In this document: positions 31,958-39,677 of the stretch, piece by piece
How the letters are laid out: every line of letters begins with the position of its first letter
Numbering within the stretch: position 1 is the stretch's first letter
DNA from: CAIJMU01 sp035530275
Lineage (GTDB): Bacteria; Spirochaetota; Spirochaetia; Treponematales; Rectinemataceae
DNA: 64,000 nt
Direction: 5' to 3'
Assembly (NCBI GenBank): GCA_035530275.1
Contig: DATKVC010000008.1
Location: 124,001 to 188,000, forward strand
The notes under the pieces: generated by a model
Databases searched by the model: none
The model's input: only the letters and a program-made list of their open reading frames with translations
Told to the model about the DNA's origin: nothing
Position numbers and translations under genes: made by a program

Positions 31958-33138
31958 GTCTCGACGCCCAGGCCCTCCTCGGCACGACGAGGACCCTCCT
32001 CCCCTTGGTCATCGAGCATCGGCGGGCCCTCCATCGCATTCCGGAAATCGGCCTGGACCTGCCGGAGACAGCCACCTTCGTCGCGGCCGAGCTCCGCACC
32101 TGCGGCCTGGAACCCCACCGCCACGGTTCGGGGCTCTGGGCTGACATCGGCACTCGAGGTCCCTTGATCGCGCTCCGCGCCGACATGGACGCCCTGCCGA
32201 TCGAGGAGGCGACGGGCAGTGCATGGGCCTCGATGTTCCCCGGCCGCATGCACGCCTGCGGCCACGACGCACACACGGCATCGCTCCTCGTCGCGGCCCG
32301 CATCCTCGCCGGCGAAAAGGACCTGCCCTTCCGCCTTCGCGCGATCTTCCAGCCCGGCGAGGAAGGCTACTACGGCGCGAAGACCCTGATCGAAGCCGGC
32401 GCCCTCGAGGGGGTCGCGGCCATCGTCGGCGGCCACGTCGGCGATCTCAGCGACGAGATGAAGCCGGGTCAAGCGGCCTTCCTTCCCGGCCCGATGATGG
32501 CGGCCAGCGACAAATTCAAGGGAGCCTTCGTCGGCCCCGGAGGCCACGGCTCGGCCCCCCACCACAGCCCCGATCCCGTCTCCGGATTCGCGGAGTTCGT
32601 GCTCGCCCTCAACTCGCTCCGCGCCCGGGAATTCGACCAGGTGAAGCCGGCGGTGATTTCGGTCTGCTCCGTCCACGCAGGCTCGACCTACAACGTCATC
32701 CCCGACCGCCTCGAATGCCTCGGCACGGCGCGGAGCATGGAGGCCGGGCTGCGCAGCCTGATGGAGCGACGCATCGGCGACACGGGCAGGGCCATAGCCG
32801 GTCTCCGCGGCCTCGACTTCGAGTACGAGTGGCTGGGCGGCTACCCTCCCCTCGCCAATGACCCGGTAGCCAGCGAGGCGGCGATGAAGGCCGCCCAAAG
32901 GCTCCTCGGCCCGGAGCGGGTGCTGCGGCTGGCGGCGCCCATCATGGGCGGCGAGGACTTCGCCTATTATCTCGAGAGGGTGCCGGGCCTCTTCTGGTTC
33001 TTCAACACGCAGAATCCCGAACAGGGCATAGTGCATACGAATCACAACCCGCGCTTCGACATCGACGAGAATCTCCTCGCCGACTTCATCGCCGTCAACA
33101 TCGGCATCGCGCAGGTCCTGGCCAGGGAGTTCGGCTGA
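31954..33138 (+). CDS. M20-family amidohydrolase/aminoacylase
   Basis: 394 residues. Metal-binding and catalytic motifs of the M20D group are present: LIALRADMDALPIEE, MHACGHDAHTASLLV, IFQPGEEGYYGAKTLIEAG, GGHGSAPHHSPDPV and IMGGEDFAYYL. These enzymes hydrolyse N-acyl amino acids or indole-amino acid conjugates. The start overlaps the DUF2007 gene as ATGA. A role in amino-acid scavenging would fit the amino-acid fermentation operon at 5.9-12 kb, but the substrate is not defined. Confidence 0.92.
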   Translation: MSLDAQALLGTTRTLLPLVIEHRRALHRIPEIGLDLPETATFVAAELRTCGLEPHRHGSGLWADIGTRGPLIALRADMDALPIEEATGSAWASMFPGRMHACGHDAHTASLLVAARILAGEKDLPFRLRAIFQPGEEGYYGAKTLIEAGALEGVAAIVGGHVGDLSDEMKPGQAAFLPGPMMAASDKFKGAFVGPGGHGSAPHHSPDPVSGFAEFVLALNSLRAREFDQVKPAVISVCSVHAGSTYNVIPDRLECLGTARSMEAGLRSLMERRIGDTGRAIAGLRGLDFEYEWLGGYPPLANDPVASEAAMKAAQRLLGPERVLRLAAPIMGGEDFAYYLERVPGLFWFFNTQNPEQGIVHTNHNPRFDIDENLLADFIAVNIGIAQVLAREFG

Positions 33139-33228
33139 GGGTTGGATGGGGGGCCGCCCTCTTTTAGGCCATGGCTCCCCATCCATCCGTCGATTGCCCG
33201 GAGGAGCCTGCCTTCCTAGCCTTTCCAC

Positions 33229-33630
33229 ATGGGTATGGGGCTGCGCGCCGCGCTTGCGCTGAATCTGAAGGAAAGAAGGCGAATCCTCGGTTTTTCCCAG
33301 GCGGAGCTGTCCGAAAAGGCCTCGATCTCGGCCGGCCATATCGCCGGGATCGAGCTGCGGCGGAGGCTCCCGACGCCCGAGGTCCTCGAGAGGCTCGCGG
33401 CAGCCCTCGACGTGCCGGCCTACCGCCTCCTCATGACGCCGGAGGATCTCGAATCCGAGGCGGGAGAGGCGGAGCGGAGGCAAGCCTACGAGGTGGCCCT
33501 CCGGATTCGGGGGCATCTCGAAGAGGAGCTCCGCGAACTCGCGCGGCCTTACAGGGGAGATACGGGGACTGTTTCGGGGAAGATCCCCGAAGTCGCGCCG
33601 CGAAAGGGCCCGGAGACCGACGGCGTTTAG
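33229..33630 (+). CDS. XRE-family HTH regulator
   Basis: 133 residues. Residues about 10-65 form a lambda-repressor-like HTH (NLKERRRILGFSQAELSEKA, ISAGHIAGIELRRRLPTPEVLERLAAALDVPAYRLL). A helical middle part follows. The C-terminal 25 residues are encoded by GGGGACTGTTTCGGGG-type repeat DNA (33.55-33.59 kb) and look like a tail gained by repeat insertion. The targets are unknown. It lies 54 bases before the acyltransferase start, on the same strand. Confidence 0.82.
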   Translation: MGMGLRAALALNLKERRRILGFSQAELSEKASISAGHIAGIELRRRLPTPEVLERLAAALDVPAYRLLMTPEDLESEAGEAERRQAYEVALRIRGHLEEELRELARPYRGDTGTVSGKIPEVAPRKGPETDGV

Positions 33631-33684
33631 CGGATGGCGCAATGCCCCGACCTCATGCATTATGGTGGTCCACGTGGAGGTCCG

Positions 33685-34362
33685 ATGTCCCCCCTCAAAT
33701 GGATAATCACCTACGGCTGCAAGCTCGGCCTGTCCTTCGTCTACCGCATCGACGGTTCCGATATGGCGAAGGTTCCCCGCGACGGCCCTCTCATCCTCTT
33801 CACCAATCATCGGGGCCTGGTCGAGGCGCCCATCCTCTACACCCAGCTCGCGCCGAGGCCGAAGGTCACGGCCCTCGGCAAGATCGAACTATTCAAGATT
33901 TTCTTCCTCGGTTTCGTCATGCGCGTCTGGGAGATAATCCCCGTTCGCCGCGGGGAGTCCGATCGCGAAGCCCTGCGCTCCTGCATCGACAGGCTGAAAG
34001 AGGGCTGGATCCTCGGCATCGCCCCCGAGGGCAGCCGCAACCAGACCGGCGCCCTCCAAAAGGCCAAGGGCGGCATCTCCCTCCTCGCACTCCACTCCGA
34101 GGCCCCCATCATGCCCTGCGCCCACTGGGGCGCGGTAAGGGCTCGCGACTACCTCAAGCGCTTCAAGCGAGCCCCCTTCGTGCTCAAGACGGGGGAGGCC
34201 TTCCGCCTCGACACCCACGGGGAAAAGCTCACGAAGGAGATCAGGCAGGAAATGGCCGACGAGATGATGTATCGCCTCGCCATCCTCCTGCCGGAGGAGT
34301 ATCGGGGCGCCTACGCCGACCTTTCGAAGGCCACGACCAAGTGGCTGCGCTTCGAGGCTTAG
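33685..34362 (+). CDS. Lysophospholipid acyltransferase (PlsC-like)
   Basis: 225 residues from the ATG at 33685, which has GGAGG 4 bases upstream; the frame is open for 17 more codons but without a suitable site. Motif I is NHRGLVEAP (41-49), an HX4E variant of the usual HX4D; motif III is APEGSRNQTG. It transfers an acyl chain to a lysophospholipid or 1-acylglycerol phosphate at the membrane. Its stop overlaps the convergent pgl stop by 4 bases. Confidence 0.85.
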   Translation: MSPLKWIITYGCKLGLSFVYRIDGSDMAKVPRDGPLILFTNHRGLVEAPILYTQLAPRPKVTALGKIELFKIFFLGFVMRVWEIIPVRRGESDREALRSCIDRLKEGWILGIAPEGSRNQTGALQKAKGGISLLALHSEAPIMPCAHWGAVRARDYLKRFKRAPFVLKTGEAFRLDTHGEKLTKEIRQEMADEMMYRLAILLPEEYRGAYADLSKATTKWLRFEA

Positions 34363-35069
34363 CCCGCATCCAGATGGTAGATCAGCACCTCGGCTCCCCG
34401 CTCTTGGGCGAGGGAGGCGACGCGCCGCCAGGGTAGGTTCCTCCCCTCCTCGCCCATGGTCTTTTCGAGCATCGCGAGCTTTTCCCTTCCCTTGGTGAGA
34501 AAGACGATCTTGCGCGCCGAGGCGAGGACGGGGCCGGCCAGGCTCATCCGGAGCCAGGGGCGGGCGGGGGCGATGGTGTGGACGGCGAGCCCGGCGTAGG
34601 CCGGCTCGAGGGCAGCCATGCTCGAGGGATCGCCGGGGAAGAGACCGGCCGTATGGCCGTCGTTGCCGACGCCGAGAAAGGCGAAATCGAAGCTGGGCCG
34701 GGGCGACAGAGTTTCGGCCAGCCCCTTCGCGTAGGTGGCTGCGGGGTCCACGTCGCTCGCGTCGGGCCAGGCGCGGAGTTCCGGAGTGGGCTTCCATACC
34801 GCGGCGGCGAATATGTCGGCGATGAGATGATCATTGCGCTCGGGATGGCCGAGGGGAAGCCTGCGCTCGTCGCCCGGCCACAGACGTGGCGGCGGTCCGG
34901 AGAACTCGCGCAGGGCCAGCACCCGGTACATCGGACCGGGGGTGCTGCCGCCGGCGAGCACGACGTCGAGTCGCCTATCCTCGGACCTGGCGATGCGCAG
35001 GGCGTCGGCGAATTCCTTCAGCGAGGCCTCGATCCATTCGGCTTCGAGGGCGAAATGCCTGATCCTCAT
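34359..35069 (-). CDS. pgl: 6-phosphogluconolactonase
   Basis: 236 residues, the usual DevB/Pgl size. It hydrolyses 6-phosphogluconolactone in the oxidative pentose phosphate pathway. Motifs: VVLAGGSTPGPMYRVL, PGDERRLPLGHPERNDH, FAFLGVGNDGHTAGLFPG and ARKIVFLTKGREK. The ATG at 35069 follows AGGAGG and overlaps the zwf stop by 4 bases, so it is coupled to zwf, the enzyme one step before. Confidence 0.93.
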   Translation of the reverse strand: MRIRHFALEAEWIEASLKEFADALRIARSEDRRLDVVLAGGSTPGPMYRVLALREFSGPPPRLWPGDERRLPLGHPERNDHLIADIFAAAVWKPTPELRAWPDASDVDPAATYAKGLAETLSPRPSFDFAFLGVGNDGHTAGLFPGDPSSMAALEPAYAGLAVHTIAPARPWLRMSLAGPVLASARKIVFLTKGREKLAMLEKTMGEEGRNLPWRRVASLAQERGAEVLIYHLDAG

Positions 35070-36583
35070 GGTGTTCGCCCTCCTAAGACGAGGGGCGCCG
35101 AGCCGGCGGGATACTCGAGGAGGGGAGATCCCTCCGCGGTGGTCCAGGAACGCCTGAGCTCGTCGACGAGCTCCCAGGCGGCCTCGGATTCGTCCGCGCG
35201 GATGAAGAGGGTCGAGTCGCCGCGGATTGCGTCGTCGAGGAGGCGCTCGTAGGCCTCGGGCAGGCCGTCGCCCTCCTGCCAGCTGAAGCGGAGGTCGCGC
35301 TGCTCGACGCGGGGCCGGCCGGGGACCTTCATGTTGAAGGAGAACCACACCCCCTCGTCGGGCTGGATCTTTATAGTTAGAAGGTTTTGGCCGAGTTCCC
35401 CGCCGTAGTCGGAGAAGAGGGCCCGGGGAGGCGCGCGAAATCGCACGCGTATCTCGCTCGAGCGGCGGTCCAGGGCCTTGCCCGTCCTGAGCACGAAGGG
35501 GACGCCCGCGAAGCGCCAGTTGTCCACCTCGAGTCGAAGGGCCACGAAGGTCTCCGTCGTCGAGTCCGGGGCGACCCTGGCCTCGCCGAGGTAGTCCGGA
35601 ATACGGCCTTCCGTCGGGGAACTTCCCTCAGCGTAGCGCGCCCGAAACGAGCGAACCTTCCACTCGGCCGCCGTGTAGCGCGGTACGGAGCGGAGCACCT
35701 TGACCTTTTCGTCCCTGATGGCCTCCGGATCGAGGGAGGCCGGCGGCTCCATGGCAGTGAGGCAGAGGAGCTGGAGGAGGTGGTTCTGGAGCATGTCCCT
35801 GGCCGCGCCGGCCCGATCGTAGTAGCCGCCCCGCGTGCCGATGCCGACGGTCTCGAGGGCTTCTATCTCGATGCTTTCGATGTGGTCGCGGTTCCACAGG
35901 GGCTCGAAGACGGAGTTGGCGAAGCGAAGGTAGAGGAGGTTCTGCACCGTCTCCTTGCCAAGGTAGTGGTCGATGCGGAAGATGTCCCGCTCGCGGAAGG
36001 CCCGCTGCAACCGGGCAGAAAGCTCGCGGGCGCTCGCGAGGTCGGAACCGAAGGGCTTTTCGACGACGAGGCGGGAGGTGGCTCCCTTTTCGCCCTCCCT
36101 CGTCGTACCGAGGCCGGCGGCGGCGAGGCCCTCGGCCGCCTCGGCGAACTGGTCGGGCCCGACGGCGAGATAGTAGAGCCTCGTGCGGGGCATGTCTTCC
36201 GAACGCAGCATGATCGCCAGGGAGCGATAGAGCCCCTCGTCCGCCAGGTCGCCCCGCAGATACTCGATCCTCCCGGCGAAGTGCATCCACGCTTCCGCGT
36301 CGACACCACGCCGCGAATGCTCGCCCATGACCGGCGCCACGGAGGCGACATAACCGTCGGTGTCGAATTCCTTCCTGCCTATCGCGACGATCTTGGAGGC
36401 AGGATGAAAGCGGCCGACGAGCGACAGGTTGTAGAGGGCGGGAAATATCTTGCGGGCGGCCAGATCGCCGGTAGCCCCGAAAATGACGACTACGGCGGGC
36501 GTGGGAGGCGGGAGGTCCGCTTCGAGATCGCAGCCGATGCAAGCCTCGGCGGGAATGCTTCCCGCCATGTTGGTATTATTCAT
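35066..36583 (-). CDS. zwf: Glucose-6-phosphate 1-dehydrogenase
   Basis: 505 residues. It oxidises glucose 6-phosphate to the lactone with NAD(P)+. Present: the dinucleotide-binding VVIFGATGDLAARKIFPALYNL, catalytic RIDHYLGKETVQNLLYLRFAN, the EKPFG loop, and PFVLRTGKAL. About 30 N-terminal residues precede the Rossmann fold, which is longer than usual, with no strong SD site. The promoter at 36593-36621 puts the start only about 10 bases after the -10 box, so the message may lack a normal leader. pgl overlaps downstream. Confidence 0.95.
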   Translation of the reverse strand: MNNTNMAGSIPAEACIGCDLEADLPPPTPAVVVIFGATGDLAARKIFPALYNLSLVGRFHPASKIVAIGRKEFDTDGYVASVAPVMGEHSRRGVDAEAWMHFAGRIEYLRGDLADEGLYRSLAIMLRSEDMPRTRLYYLAVGPDQFAEAAEGLAAAGLGTTREGEKGATSRLVVEKPFGSDLASARELSARLQRAFRERDIFRIDHYLGKETVQNLLYLRFANSVFEPLWNRDHIESIEIEALETVGIGTRGGYYDRAGAARDMLQNHLLQLLCLTAMEPPASLDPEAIRDEKVKVLRSVPRYTAAEWKVRSFRARYAEGSSPTEGRIPDYLGEARVAPDSTTETFVALRLEVDNWRFAGVPFVLRTGKALDRRSSEIRVRFRAPPRALFSDYGGELGQNLLTIKIQPDEGVWFSFNMKVPGRPRVEQRDLRFSWQEGDGLPEAYERLLDDAIRGDSTLFIRADESEAAWELVDELRRSWTTAEGSPLLEYPAGSAPLVLGGRTP

Positions 36584-36592
36584 GCATTCACC

Positions 36593-36621
36593 AAGATACG
36601 CCGAAAATCGGCCTTATGCAA
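36593..36621 (-). promoter_or_regulatory. Promoter of zwf-pgl
   Basis: On the minus strand TTGCAT (36621-36616) and TATCTT (36598-36593) are 17 bases apart; the spacer contains GCCGA-TTT-TCGGC, an inverted repeat. The zwf ATG begins 10 bases after the -10 box. The promoter starts right at the end of the upstream methyltransferase gene. Confidence 0.5.
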
Positions 36622-36623
36622 AA

Positions 36624-37877
36624 TCAGGGCCGCTGGCTCGCAGTGTAGAGGTGGACCCAGTGCTCCTCGGAGCCGTTTTGCAGCCTGCGCTCCACGGGAG
36701 CGCGGCGGCCGAAGGAGAGGCCGGCGTCCTCCGCATTCGTGACGACGCCGATACTCCAGCCGGCAAAGCGTCCGGTGGGACCGCCGTTTCGGCGACCTGC
36801 CCCGCGCTCATCCCAACCCTTGCCCCGTCCGCTTCCACTTCCGCCTCGCGCGCCTGAGCCTTCGGTGGGCGCGATTCCCCAGGCCTTTCCCAGCCTCCCG
36901 TAGAGGGCGCGGGCTTCGGCCTCGGTGCCGAGTCTCTCGCCCCAGGGCGGATTCGTGATGAGGAGACCTTCCTCGGCATAGGGCTTCGCGTCCTCGGCGG
37001 AAGCCACCGAAACCTCGATGAAGGGCGCGACGCCGGCCCGGGCCGCGTTGCCTTGTACCTGCTCGATGGCGCGGGGATCGCTGTCGCTTCCTACCAGCCT
37101 GAGCTCGACGTCCTTGCGCACCGCCGCCCTGGCGCGCTGGCGCTCGTCGGCGAAGATCGCGGCGGCTCCCTCCTTGAGGAGGGGCATGGTCTCGATTTCG
37201 AAATGGCGGTCAAGACCAGGCGCCCGCTCGAGGGCGAAGTGGGCTGCCTCGACGAGGAAGGTGCCCGAGCCGCAGAAGGGGTCGAGGAGGGGGAGCCTTC
37301 GGCGCCAACCGGCGAGGAGAAGGATGCCGGCGGCGACCGTCTCCTTGAGGGGAGCGTCGCCCGCGGCCTTGCGCCAGCCGCGTTTGTGCAGGGCGTCCCC
37401 CGATAGGTCGAGGCCGAGGATGCACTCGTCGTGGTCCAAATAGACCCGCAACGAGCGCGTGCGCCCCGTCTCCGGCATGCGCTGCTGGCGATAGGCCTTG
37501 CCGAGGGACTCGTAGATGGCCTTGTGGACCACCGACTGGACGGAAGTCTGGGCCTCGAGCCTCGAGTCGCGGCTCCGCACCCGCTCGATGACGAGCTTGT
37601 CCTCGCTGGCGAAAAAGCGCTGCCAGGCCGGTCGCCGCGCCCCCTCGAAGAGGGCGTCGAAGTCGGGGGCCTCGTAGCGGGCGGCGACGAGGAGGATCCT
37701 CTCGGCCGTGCGCAGCTCGAGATTGGCCCTGAAAAGACCCTTGAGGTCGGTGCGGAAGAAAATCCGCCCCGGCGACCTGCCGCTAGCCTCGAGGCCGATC
37801 TTGGCGATCTCATTGGTCAGAACCTTTTCAAGACCCAAGGCGCAGAGGGCGCATCCCTCGAAGCTTTCGTTATCCAT
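36624..37877 (-). CDS. RlmL-type rRNA (guanine-N2)-methyltransferase with THUMP domain
   Basis: 417 residues. Residues 1-165 form the ferredoxin-like plus THUMP region (CALGLEKVLTNEI, LRVYLDHDECILGLDLSGDALHKRGWR), and from about 170 onward a Rossmann methyltransferase with LLDPFCGSGTFLVEAA, DSDPRAIEQVQGNA and the target-base motif NPPWGERLG. Such enzymes methylate guanines in 23S rRNA using SAM. A Gly/Arg-rich insertion of about 30 residues (SGSGRGKGWDERGAG region, near residue 350-375) interrupts the C-terminal part and looks like low-complexity expansion. It is directly upstream of zwf. Confidence 0.88.
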   Translation of the reverse strand: MDNESFEGCALCALGLEKVLTNEIAKIGLEASGRSPGRIFFRTDLKGLFRANLELRTAERILLVAARYEAPDFDALFEGARRPAWQRFFASEDKLVIERVRSRDSRLEAQTSVQSVVHKAIYESLGKAYRQQRMPETGRTRSLRVYLDHDECILGLDLSGDALHKRGWRKAAGDAPLKETVAAGILLLAGWRRRLPLLDPFCGSGTFLVEAAHFALERAPGLDRHFEIETMPLLKEGAAAIFADERQRARAAVRKDVELRLVGSDSDPRAIEQVQGNAARAGVAPFIEVSVASAEDAKPYAEEGLLITNPPWGERLGTEAEARALYGRLGKAWGIAPTEGSGARGGSGSGRGKGWDERGAGRRNGGPTGRFAGWSIGVVTNAEDAGLSFGRRAPVERRLQNGSEEHWVHLYTASQRP

Positions 37878-37991
37878 CGGGGCAGTATGGCCTTGACGGC
37901 CCCTCCCTCACAAGCGGCAGGCGATTCCCCGGGCCTGCCTTCGAGTTCCTCGAAGCTTGTTGATGCCGCCGCCCGAGGCCATACTGTCGGG

Positions 37992-38885
37992 ATGAAAGCG
38001 GTCAAGCGCCTCCTCGTCGCCCTTCTCGCCCTCGGCACCGCCCTTTTCGCCGCCTCGGAGCTTTCGACGCCGGCCAACTCGGCCCCCTATTACTCCCCCG
38101 CGGCCAGACAATGCCTCCTCATCGCCCACATGGGCGGCGACAAGCTCTGGCCCGGAGACACGCGCTACGCCTACGATCAGGCGGCTCGGCTCGGCGTCGA
38201 CGTGTTCGACATGGATGTCCATATAACCAGGGACGGCGTCATCGTCCTGATGCACGACGATACGCTGAGCCGCACCACCGGCGCTCCGGGAGAGGTCGAG
38301 GACTTCAGCTATTCCGAGCTCGAAGGCCTGGACGCGGCCCGCGACTGGACGCCGGACAAGGGCGCCACCTATCCCTACCGCGGCAAGGGCATCAAGGTGA
38401 CCAGACTCGAAGACCTCTTCGTCGCCTATCCCGACATGCGCTATCTCATCGAGATCAAGAATTCGAAGAATCCCATCGCCCGGCCCCTCGCGGATCTCAT
38501 CCACCGCTACTCCATGCAAAGGAAGGTCATCGTGGCTTCCTTCCATGACGGTCTGTTGAACGAATTCCGCAGGGCAGCGCCGGATGTCGCGACCTCGGCC
38601 TCCAGGAAAGAGGTGACGACCTTCGTACTCCTCTCGAAGATCGGTCTTTCCGGCCTGATCTCCCCGCGGTACCAGGCCCTCCAGGTCCCCTACGATTCCA
38701 AGGAGTCGCTCGGCATACGAATCCTTTCGCCCGGATTCATCCGCGCGGCCCACGCCAAGAACCTGAGGGTCGAAACCTGGACCCTCGACGATCCCGCACT
38801 CATGAAAAAGTACATTTCCTGGGGTATCGACGGCATCGACACCGACAAGCCCGACGTCCTGAAGGCCGTCCTTTCGGGACTCTGA
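37992..38885 (+). CDS. Exported glycerophosphodiester phosphodiesterase-like protein
   Basis: 297 residues. A signal peptide (VKRLLVALLALGTALFAASE) precedes a GDPD TIM barrel: AHMGGDKLWPGDT (45-57), VDVFDMDVHITRDGVIVLMHDDTLSRTT (H88), LIEIKNSKNP, and the C-terminal WGIDGIDTDKPDVL. The usual HRG motif is HMG (R47 lost) and PENT is PGDT, while the metal residues D73, D75 and the catalytic H46/H88 pair remain. It should cleave glycerophosphodiesters or related lipids outside the cytoplasm, possibly with changed specificity. The start is the ATG at 37992. Confidence 0.82.
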   Translation: MKAVKRLLVALLALGTALFAASELSTPANSAPYYSPAARQCLLIAHMGGDKLWPGDTRYAYDQAARLGVDVFDMDVHITRDGVIVLMHDDTLSRTTGAPGEVEDFSYSELEGLDAARDWTPDKGATYPYRGKGIKVTRLEDLFVAYPDMRYLIEIKNSKNPIARPLADLIHRYSMQRKVIVASFHDGLLNEFRRAAPDVATSASRKEVTTFVLLSKIGLSGLISPRYQALQVPYDSKESLGIRILSPGFIRAAHAKNLRVETWTLDDPALMKKYISWGIDGIDTDKPDVLKAVLSGL

Positions 38886-38903
38886 GAGAAGGAGAAATCG
38901 ACC

Positions 38904-39329
38904 ATGGCTCCAGACATCGAACGCGACAATTCCTGTTTCTGCTGCGGCATCGACAACGACCGCGGGTTCCACCTCGCCTTCTCCTATCCCGTGGAAGGCG
39001 AGGCGGAAAGCAGCCTCCTCGTCCCCGAGTGGTGCGCCGGATGGAAGGGCGTGACCCACGGCGGATTCCTCACAATGCTGATGGATGAGCTCATGGCCCA
39101 CGCCTGCATCGCCTTCGCAGCCTCGGCCGTCACCGGCGACATGTCGGTCAAATTCATCAAACCGGTGCCGACCGGCTCTGTCGTGCGAATCGTGGGAAGG
39201 GCGGAGAAGCCCCGCGGTCGGGTGATCTCGACGACGGCGACCATCTATTCCGAGGAAGGCGTCGCGATGGCGGAGGCTTCCGCCCGCTTCATCGTCACGG
39301 GCAAGGCGAGGGAGAAGGTCTCATCGTGA
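38904..39329 (+). CDS. PaaI-type hotdog thioesterase
   Basis: 141 residues. The N-terminal CFCCGIDNDRGFHL and the active segment THGGFLTMLMDELMAHA are characteristic of PaaI/YbgC-like hotdog thioesterases, which hydrolyse acyl- or aryl-CoA. GAGAAGGAG lies before the ATG, 18 bases after the GDPD gene, so the two are probably one unit. A role in removing aryl-CoA formed by the IorAB pathway is conceivable but not shown by position. Confidence 0.88.
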   Translation: MAPDIERDNSCFCCGIDNDRGFHLAFSYPVEGEAESSLLVPEWCAGWKGVTHGGFLTMLMDELMAHACIAFAASAVTGDMSVKFIKPVPTGSVVRIVGRAEKPRGRVISTTATIYSEEGVAMAEASARFIVTGKAREKVSS

Positions 39330-39411
39330 GGCCCTCGAAGCGTCTCGGGGAGGGCGGGATCGGGACAGGCGCCCTGGCCGCGGGCTCCGAGGCCCTCGCC
39401 TGCCCCAAAAT

Positions 39412-39439
39412 GAAAAAAGGCCACCGATAATGGTAGCCT
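39412..39439 (-). terminator. Rho-independent terminator of tRNA-Ala
   Basis: On the minus strand the stem AGGCTACC/GGTGGCCT (one G-T pair) with loop ATTATC is followed by a run of six T. It lies 9 bases after the tRNA. Confidence 0.8.
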
Positions 39440-39448
39440 TTCCCTTCG

Positions 39449-39522
39449 TGGAGGTGATCGGAATTGAACCGACGACCTCTTGAATGCCATTCAAGCGCTC
39501 TAGCCAACTGAGCTACACCCCC
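39449..39522 (-). tRNA. tRNA-Ala (anticodon GGC)
   Basis: 74 bases. Acceptor GGGGGTG/CACCTCC has one G-T pair; D arm TAGCTCAGTTGGCTAGAGC; anticodon stem CTTGA/TCAAG with loop ATGGCAT, anticodon GGC; T arm GTCGG-TTCAATT-CCGAT; discriminator A. The G3-T70 pair in the acceptor stem is the universal alanine identity element, which confirms the assignment. The 348-base spacer between the thioesterase gene and the next CDS holds only this tRNA and its terminator. Confidence 0.96.
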
Positions 39523-39677
39523 GAAGCGAGGGCACTATAGGGGAAAATCTCGGGGAGTGTCAAGAAGTTCCGGATCGTGACATATTCATCTTGATCGTCA
39601 CGGCTCCGGTCTTTAGAATCGAAGAAGCATCGCGGCCTTAGGGCGCGCGGCCGGAAGTCTTGGCAGGAGGGGCAGCC

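Noticed and set aside
31009..33810. 933-codon minus-strand open frame
   Set aside because: Spans three well-supported plus-strand genes (HD protein, DUF2007, M20); Arg/Gly/Ala-rich shadow composition with no motif.
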